NCBI GenBank assembly: GCA_963784195.1 | Contig: CAWARA010000034.1 | Location: 1 to 41,112, forward strand | Reading direction: 5' to 3' | Origin: CAVQAH01 sp963784195 | GTDB lineage: Bacteria; Acidobacteriota; Vicinamibacteria; Vicinamibacterales; 2-12-FULL-66-21 | Length of the DNA: 41,112 nt | Part shown: positions 35,269 through 41,112 of the stretch, piece after piece | Position numbering within the stretch: position 1 is the stretch's first letter | Layout: the number at the start of each line of letters is the position of its first letter | Notes under the pieces: generated by a model | Seen by the model: the letters and a program-made list of their open reading frames with translations, nothing else | The model's database searches: none | What the model was told of the DNA's origin: nothing | Made by a program: the position numbers and the translations under genes

Positions 35269-35620
35269 TCAGAACGTAATCTTGGCACGAAGCGCGAGGA
35301 TGATCGCGGTCTCGGTGTCACCTCCGATTCCCGGTTGACGGTATCGGCAACGAACACGACGGCCGCGACGTTCGCGACGTCATAATAATTCTTTTCTCGC
35401 GTCGTGTTCGTCGTGGTCGTCGCGATCGTTCCGGGACTCGTCAGCCGTCCTTGTTGAATGCCGCGAACAACGCCCAGGTATCCAATGTCTACGTAACGAA
35501 GACGGGCAAGAAGTCATCACGTTGCTGGTTGCCGGTATTTGAGTCGCAGTCGAATACCGATGTCGCTGAAGGAGTGTACAGAAGGTCACGCAGTGCTCGC
35601 GGAACGCGCAGCCTGGACGT
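35269..35620 (-). pseudogene. C-terminal part of a beta-barrel outer-membrane protein, frameshifted
   Basis: Reading the minus strand in three frames gives a plausible barrel end. First RDLLYTPSATSVFDCDSNTG, then NQQRDDFLPVFVT; next, in a second frame, YVDIGYLGVVRGIQQGRLTS, TREKNYYDVANVAAVVFVAD and TVNRES; finally, in a third frame, DTETAIILALRAKITF and a TGA at 35269-35271. Alternating hydrophobic residues and a terminal Phe fit an outer-membrane strand. No signal peptide or start was found before the OtsA stop, so the N-terminal part is missing. The stop is two bases from the FGE-like start, as in an operon. The family is unknown and the left limit of coding is approximate. Confidence 0.45.
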
Positions 35621-35650
35621 CCTTCTGCTGGCAGCACTGACAGTTGTCGT

Positions 35651-37331
35651 TCAGGCCTCAAGCCGTAGCGCGACCGCGGCCTCGACCGTCATGCAGGTAC
35701 GACCCGCATCGCTGATAGCGGTCGCGTCCTCGAGAATTCGGCGGGCCCACCAGTGCGAGTCGAACTCGGCGACAACGTTGCGCATCTGCCGCATTCGCGC
35801 TGTCTGCTCGGAACAGGGCATCCTCAGTGCCCGCGCAAGCGTCTGCGCTGACTCGTCAAGTGCATAGGGGCTCACGCTCAGGGCAGCGGTCAGCTGCCGG
35901 CTCGCGCCTGTGAACTGGCTGAGCACGAGGACGCCACGATCGTCATCGCGCGCACGCACGAATTCCTTGGCCACCAGGTTCATGCCGTCGTGAAGGCTGT
36001 TCACGTAGCACAAATCGGCAGCCCGGTACAAACGGTGTACCTCCGTTGGATCGTGGTGGCGCTCGAGCAGAATGATCGGCCGGTAACCCTCGCTGCCGAA
36101 GCGTTGGTTCACGCGTTCGCTCGTCCTCAGCAGTTGTCGTCGCGCGGCTTCGTAGGCGGGCAGACACTCTCGACTGGGTTCCGCGACCTGCACGAATACG
36201 AAGCGGCCGGTGAACTCCGCGTGCGTCTCGAGCAGGCGTTCGATGGCCAGAAACTTCTCGTCGATTCCCTTCGTGTAGTCGAGGCGATCGATCCCGACAC
36301 CCAGCTGCACGTGACCGTCCACCCCCAGATCGCGACGCACGCGTTCGCGACACACGTCGATCGGCGGCGCTATGCGTACCGACCGGATTGTCCCATTCGA
36401 CGCCCACCGGATACGCGCGAACGAGGGTCGTGTGCCCGTCGTGCGTGACCACGCTCCGCTCCGGATCGACGTCGCAGTCGAACATGGCTTCGACGGTCTC
36501 GAGGAAGTTGGTGCAGTCCTCAGGTGTCTGGAATCCGATGATATCGGCGCCGAGCAAGCCCTCGAGCAACTCCCGTCGCCACGGACAGATTCTCAGGATT
36601 TGCCGGTGTGGCCAGGGAATGTGCCAGAAGGCCACGATCGTGTTCCGCGGGCGGTGGTGCCGAATCATCCTGGGCACGAGCGCGAAGTGGTAATCGTTGA
36701 TGAACACCACAGGGGCGTCGCCAGTGATTTCATCGCACACGGCTGCCGCGAACCGCCGGTTCACCACGCGGTAATTGTGGAAATCACGGGTCCGAAAGAT
36801 CGGCTGCACGTGTACGTGATGGCACAGCGGCCAGAGTCCTTCGTTGGCAAAGCCATAGTAGTAGCCGCGGTACTCATCACCGGTGACCGAAACGTACCGC
36901 AGGCGGTAGGCAGGATTGGCGGGCGGCGCGTTCCGCCGGCCGCAATCGTCGACACCGTTCACGTCGGCGTTCCCGGCGGCGTGTGCCACCCAGACTCCCG
37001 AACACGCTTTCACGAGGGGCTCCACGGCGGTCACCAGTCCGCTGCCTGAGCGGTGCACGGACACTCGACCATCAGCCCCACGCTCGTGTCGAAACGGCGC
37101 ACGGTTGGCGAGCACGACAACCGGCGCCCCGGCATACGGGGGATTCGGCGGCGCCTGGGGGCGTCGGATGCTGCGGAACACGCGATCAGTTACATCTCGT
37201 TGGCCGAACATCACGTCCCTCCGGGGGTCGTCGTGCTCCATTGCAGTAGACAACGCCCGTGCCGTCCGATCCATCCAGTGGACAGTGGAGAGCCGTGAGT
37301 TTCTCGGGGTAGCCGCGCCGGTCTGTCCCAT
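35651..37331 (-). CDS. otsA: Trehalose-6-phosphate synthase (GT20), one frameshift
   Basis: OtsA joins UDP-glucose and glucose-6-phosphate to form trehalose-6-phosphate. The first frame shows VVVLANRAPFRHER, GSGLVTAVEPLVKACSGVWV, YYYGFANEGLWPLCHHV, VFINDYHFALVPRMIRHH, FWHIPWPHRQILRICPWRRE and GADIIGFQTPEDCTNFLETV. Near 36385 it shifts to a second frame: RIAPPIDVCRERVRRDLGVD, LGVGIDRLDYTKGIDEKFLA, SLHDGMNLVAKEFVRARDDD and RGVLVLSQFTGASRQL. All substrate-binding signatures are present. The start is uncertain among ATG 37331, 37241 and 37211; none has a strong ribosome-binding site. No trehalose-phosphatase gene was seen next to it. It is divergent from the sensor kinase gene, so regulation by that pair is possible but not shown. 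Confidence 0.85.
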
Positions 37332-37425
37332 GGGTCTTCAGTCGAGCTCGCCTCCCCTGTTTGCAGGATGCAGCGGTACCGCCAGATGACGTAAGCTCGA
37401 ACTGAGCCCAGGCTCGGAGGTTCAT

Positions 37426-38768
37426 ATGCGGTTGAAAACCTGGCTGGTCGCTGCGCTGGGACTCGGCAGCCTGGTAATGCTGATTGCGCTGTCGATGCTC
37501 GCGTCTTCGCGCAAGGCGCAAGACATCTACACGCAAATCGATCAGCTCAATACCCACCATCGCAACGTCGAGGCAAAGCTCCGGGCGTTGCGGTCCGACG
37601 TTCACCTGTCCAGCATCTTCCTGCGCGACTACCTCCTCGATGTGGAGCGCGAGCACGCACCGGAATACCGGGACCAGCTGGCGGAGTTCCGTCGCACGAA
37701 CGTCGCGACGCTGACCGAACTGCGTCCGCTGGTCGGACGAGATGAACAGATCATGGGTCTGCAGTTGAAGCTCGACGAGTACCTGGGAGACGTTCGATCC
37801 GTTGTTCGACTGGACCCCCAGCGAGAAGATCCGCCGGAGCGCGGCTTTTTTGAGGCGCGAGGTGGTGCCGCGCCGGAACGCGGTGCTGGCCATCGCACAA
37901 GAGATCGAAGAGCTGAACGACACGAACCTGGCCGCGCAACGTGCGGAGGTCGCCCAGCGGCATGCCGCACTTGCGCATGGTCTCGATCGCTTGCGCTGGC
38001 AGACTGTGCTACTTGGCCTGGCGGTCGCACTGGTCGTCGTCTTTCGGCTGCGGTTTCTCGAGCAGCGATCCGACGAGGCCGAGCGCCAGATGCGCGAACT
38101 GTCGCAGCAACTGGTCAACACGCAGGAAGAGGAGCGAAAGAACCTGTCGCGAGAGCTCCACGATCACGTGGCGCAGGTGCTCACCGGATTGAGGATGGAA
38201 CTCGGTCGGCTGGAACGGATGACGGCACCCTTCGGTGCCCAGGTCGGACCCGTCGTCGCCGAGTGCAAGGGATTGGTTGACGACATGTTCCGGACCGTTC
38301 GCAATCTCGCGCTCGGCCTTCGCCCCAGCATGCTGGATGACTTCGGTCTGCAGGCCGCACTGGAGTGGCTCGTACGGGACTTCACGGGCCGCTACCCCAT
38401 CAGCGTGGACCTGAATATGGAAGGCGATTTCGATGCACTGCCGGACAAGCACCGGACCTGCGTGTATCGCGTGGCTCAGGAAGCGCTGACCAACTGCGCC
38501 CGCCATGCGCATCCGGAAACCATCCATATCACCGTCACGGCGCGCGAGGGACAATTGCACGTGGCCGTCAGGGATGACGGCGTCGGCCTGGACCCTTCAC
38601 GACACAGGAGCGGGCTGGGTCTTCGTGGGATCGAGGAGCGCGTCAAGGAGCTGGCCGGCAGCGTCACGATCTCGCGGCAGCCCGGGCCCAGGCACCACGC
38701 TGGCCATTCGCCTGCCCGTTCCGCCATCACAGACTCACGAGGTGCGGTTTGCGAGCGCTGCTGGCTGA
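37426..38768 (+). CDS. NarL-type sensor histidine kinase, two frameshifts
   Basis: The kinase autophosphorylates on His and passes phosphate to the adjacent regulator. N-terminal helix: WLVAALGLGSLVMLIALSML. A periplasmic helical sensor follows (NTHHRNVEAKLRALRSDVHL, LDEYLGDVRS). A frameshift near 37800 leads to FDWTPSEKIRRSAAFLRREV. The second helix is VLLGLAVALVVVFRLRFL. The HisKA_3 domain has its phospho-acceptor in ERKNLSRELHDHVAQVLTGL. The ATPase domain shows AQEALTNCARHAHPETI, VRDDGVGLDP and GLGLRGIEERVKELAGSVTI. A second frameshift near 38690 restores GPGTTLAIRLPVPPSQTHEV and a stop at 38768, giving a 20-base overlap with the regulator gene. Domains are complete, so both shifts are probably sequence errors. 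Confidence 0.82.
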
Positions 38769-39387
38769 CGACCACAGCATCGTCCGCCGAGGCCTGCGCG
38801 GGCTCCTCGAAGCCGCCGGCGTGACCGTCGTCGCAGAGGCAGGAGACGGCCTCGAGGCAGTCCGTCTCTGTGAAGAGCATCGTCCCGACCTGATGATTTT
38901 GGACATCGGCATGCCGAAACTCAGCGGGATCGAGGTGGCTGCACGAGCGCAGAAAATGGATCGACCGCCTGGCGTGATCATCCTCAGCGTGCACGGCGAC
39001 GAGTCTTACATCATGCGAGCGCTGGCCGCCGGCGCACGCGCATACCTGTTGAAAAGCGCGACGGACGAGGACCTGATCCCGGCGGTGCGGGCTGTCTGTG
39101 CGGGCAAGCCGTTCTTCAGTCCGGCCGTCACCGCCGTCATGGTCGAAGACTACGTTCGGCAGCTGCAGCAACGCGGGCTGACCGATTCGTACCATCTGCT
39201 CACCGACCGCGAAAAAGAGGTACTCCAGCTGCTCGCGGAGGGCAGATCCAACAAAGAGGTGGCGAATCTGCTCGATCTCGGCTTGTCCACTGTGGAGACG
39301 CACCGGGCCAATCTGATGCAGAAGCTGAATCTCCACAATACGGCTGAGATCGTCCTCTACGCGGTACGGAAAAAACTCATCGTATGA
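38749..39387 (+). CDS. LuxR/NarL-type response regulator
   Basis: The 212-residue regulator has a receiver domain (ALLADDHSIVRRGLRGLLEA, phospho-acceptor Asp in LMILDIGMPKLSG, conserved Lys in AYLLKSAT) and a C-terminal LuxR-type helix-turn-helix (LTDREKEVLQLLAEGRSNKE, VANLLDLGLSTVETHRANLM). The start is TTG 38749 with GAGG about seven bases upstream; no ATG or GTG is available in frame before the domain. It overlaps the end of the kinase gene, which indicates translational coupling. Target genes are not identifiable here; the divergent otsA gene is the nearest candidate. Confidence 0.9.
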   Translation: MRALLADDHSIVRRGLRGLLEAAGVTVVAEAGDGLEAVRLCEEHRPDLMILDIGMPKLSGIEVAARAQKMDRPPGVIILSVHGDESYIMRALAAGARAYLLKSATDEDLIPAVRAVCAGKPFFSPAVTAVMVEDYVRQLQQRGLTDSYHLLTDREKEVLQLLAEGRSNKEVANLLDLGLSTVETHRANLMQKLNLHNTAEIVLYAVRKKLIV

Positions 39388-40147
39388 GCGACCGGATCGC
39401 CCAAAACATTGTCCCTTTGTAACTTAGAAGTAAAAATGCGATCTCCCCCCTAGCGGGGATGGACTTCAAGACCAGAATGGCGTGTACTAGTCGGACGATG
39501 GTGACGCGAACTGTGCACATCCACGGATTCAAGGGCTCTGTCCGGAATCAAAGCCGCCCGGAAACCGCCTATCACTCCACCTCCGTTGTCGTGCAGCGTG
39601 AGTGGAATGGGTGGCGGACCGCGATGGCACTTCTGAACGATCTCCATGACATCCACTGGCACCAGCCGCCGGGCGCCCCGCGCCCGTTGATCCATGCGTA
39701 CCTCAGCTGCTCGAACCTCCAGTCGGGCAACCTTCTGCACGATTGCGAGCCGATGTCAGCGCCGCATCAGCTGCTGGTCTGTCTGCTCAAGAGCCACACA
39801 GCGCCTTGGGTTTTCGAGGACCTCGCGCGCCGGGCGTCAGAGGCCGGAATGCTGCGGGGTATCTCGAATGGGCGGGAGAACCTCCGGCCTGATTGATAGC
39901 CAGCGCGTTCTTCTTCCTTAGGCCGAAATTCAGATTCAGGCCACGTTTGACGCGGCGCTTTGCCCCTAGCTGAAGGCATCCGGCGTGTGCTCGCGATAGC
40001 CGCATCGTGAGCGAAGAATGATGAACTTGATCCAAAAGCGCTCCTGTTCGACTTCTCTGATACATCACTAACGGTTGAGGCCAGAGCTCGCCGACCCAAA
40101 TCCGATCCTCCCCAGCATCCGTAGGCATCTCATATGTGCCCGCTTGG

Positions 40148-40165
40148 CCTTGCCGATCGGCAAGG
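40148..40165. promoter_or_regulatory. 18-bp perfect palindrome
   Basis: CCTTGCCGATCGGCAAGG is a perfect inverted repeat centred 22 bases before the poly-A run and about 87 bases before the next start codon. It could be a dimeric repressor operator or a small stem; nothing here decides between them. Confidence 0.45.
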
Positions 40166-40176
40166 GGCGGGGGCTA

Positions 40177-40230
<54 letters not shown>

Positions 40231-40243
40231 GAGGGAGGTTTAC

Positions 40244-41112
40244 ATGAGTGGGATCGTGAACACAGGAACGCGAGGCGTGCTCGCCTTCGCGTTCGCATTT
40301 TTTACGACGACGGGTGTCTGGCAGGACTTCAGGTCCGAACGCGGCGGCGGCGACGATGAGCGCTCGCTCAATCAAATGAGGTCGTCGGACTCACCGACGA
40401 TGGCAGGATCGTCACATTCAAAGCCCGCTCCCCTGAGCGGACGCGGAACGTTGGAGCTGTGACGGGCTGACCGGCACGGACACGGCCCTCATCGGGATCG
40501 ACTTTCGTGTGCAGGATGGCAAACTCTACGGAGTGGGCAACGGCGGTGGCGTCTATACCATCGATCCCAGCACGGCCGCGGCGGTGTTTGTGAACTCGCT
40601 GACCGTGCCGCTGGCAGGCACGTTCTTCGGCGTCGACTTCAACCCGGCCGCTGACCGTCTGCGCATCATCAGCGACACCGGCCAGAACCTCGCGCACAAT
40701 GTGATCGCCGCAGGCGTGACGGCTGCCAATGCGACGTTGACTTACACCCCGCCCCCCGCCAGCCCGGTGGCGGCCCTTGGCCTCACCGCCGCCGCCTATA
40801 CCAACAACGATCTGAATCAGCCAACCCAGGGACGACGCTGTTCGACCTTGATACGTCACTGGACCAGGTCGTCATTCAATCGCCTCCAGGCAACGGCCTG
40901 CTCGTCCCCACGGGCACACTCGGTGTCGATGCCGGCGCGGCGTCGGGATTCGACATCTACAGCAGGCTCGACGATGGTCTCACTGTTGCCAACATTGCGG
41001 TAGCGACGTTGTCGGCGAAGCGCATTTCAGTCCTACGTTATTGACCTCTTGACGGGCAAAGCGAGCAAGGTCGGCGCGTTCGACGATCAGGTCGTCGATA
41101 TCGCTGTTCCGC
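40244..41112 (+). CDS. DUF4394 domain protein, several frameshifts, runs off the window
   Basis: ATG 40244 follows an excellent GGGAGG site and begins MSGIVNTGTRGVLAFAFAFF, a probable signal peptide. The DUF4394 beta-propeller-like domain then appears across frames: EVVGLTDDGRIVTFKARSPE (about 40378-40465), TGTDTALIGIDFRVQDGKLY, GVGNGGGVYTIDPSTAAAVF and FFGVDFNPAADRLRIISDTG (to about 40820), TTLFDLDTSLDQVVIQSPPG and GFDIYSRLDDGLTVAN (to about 41020), and QSYVIDLLTGKASKVGAFDD at the edge. At least four one-base shifts are needed, at about 40370, 40469, 40825 and 41025. One is repaired by adding C at ACGGGCTGACC. DUF4394 proteins are secreted and of unknown function. The density of lesions suggests low-quality sequence near the contig end. 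Confidence 0.65.

Noticed and set aside
37426..38768. Kinase considered as two separate proteins (sensor and soluble kinase)
   Set aside because: Homology and domain order continue across the junction near 37800 and no ribosome-binding site precedes the second part.
39450..39896. Overlapping open frames on both strands between the regulator and the poly-A run
   Set aside because: No ribosome-binding site, signal, motif or coding-like composition; length alone is expected in GC-rich DNA.

Overview
The window looks like a piece of a GC-rich, Gram-negative chromosome, most likely an acidobacterial (Vicinamibacteria-like) genome. This is an inference from gene content: a DUF3738/TIGR03435 domain, a DUF2950 remnant, a DUF4394 protein, a sortase with an LPxTA-type substrate alongside outer-membrane beta-barrels, and Mla-type lipid transport. 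No rRNA, tRNA, CRISPR array, integrase or transposase gene was recognised.

Layout. 0.26-3.2 kb (+): sortase, its probable substrate, a DUF502 membrane protein and a SYLF-domain protein. 3.2-6.8 kb (-): an Mla-type phospholipid ABC system (permease with STAS domain, ATPase, MCE protein, auxiliary lipoprotein). 7.3-11.4 kb (+): a small periplasmic repeat protein, an L-serine dehydratase carrying a Tat signal, and a porin-like barrel. 11.4-16.7 kb (-): secreted proteins of unknown function and an MltF-type lytic transglycosylase. 16.9-18.4 kb (-): a truncated VIT-like membrane protein and a Ca2+/H+ antiporter. 18.5-19.9 kb (+) outer-membrane barrel converging on 20.4-23.2 kb (-) GH63-type glucosidase, with a palindromic element and 96-bp direct repeats between them. 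23.2-26.0 kb: DUF2950 remnant, lipoprotein, c-heme/beta-barrel protein and YceI protein. 26.3-31.2 kb: DUF1622 protein, degenerate trypsin-like protein, Tat-exported VOC protein, and an Ntn-hydrolase/DUF3738 fusion. 31.4-31.7 kb: a 321-bp nested palindrome. 31.7-34.0 kb (+): amino-acid racemase and Na+/H+ antiporter. 34.1-37.3 kb (-): formylglycine-generating-enzyme-like protein preceded by a barrel remnant, and OtsA. 37.4-39.4 kb (+): NarL-type sensor kinase and regulator. The right end holds a 48-base poly-A run and a DUF4394 protein broken by several frameshifts.

A theme is envelope biology: surface anchoring, lipid trafficking, porins, wall turnover, and several enzymes of usually cytosolic families that carry export signals here (SdaA by Tat, VOC by Tat, an FGE-like enzyme behind an N-terminal anchor).

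A caution for every broken gene: about ten otherwise well-conserved reading frames carry isolated one-base frameshifts, several next to short G/C runs, with clean coding on both sides. This looks more like residual assembly error than gene decay. It also makes the apparent MlaD-lipoprotein fusion suspect.
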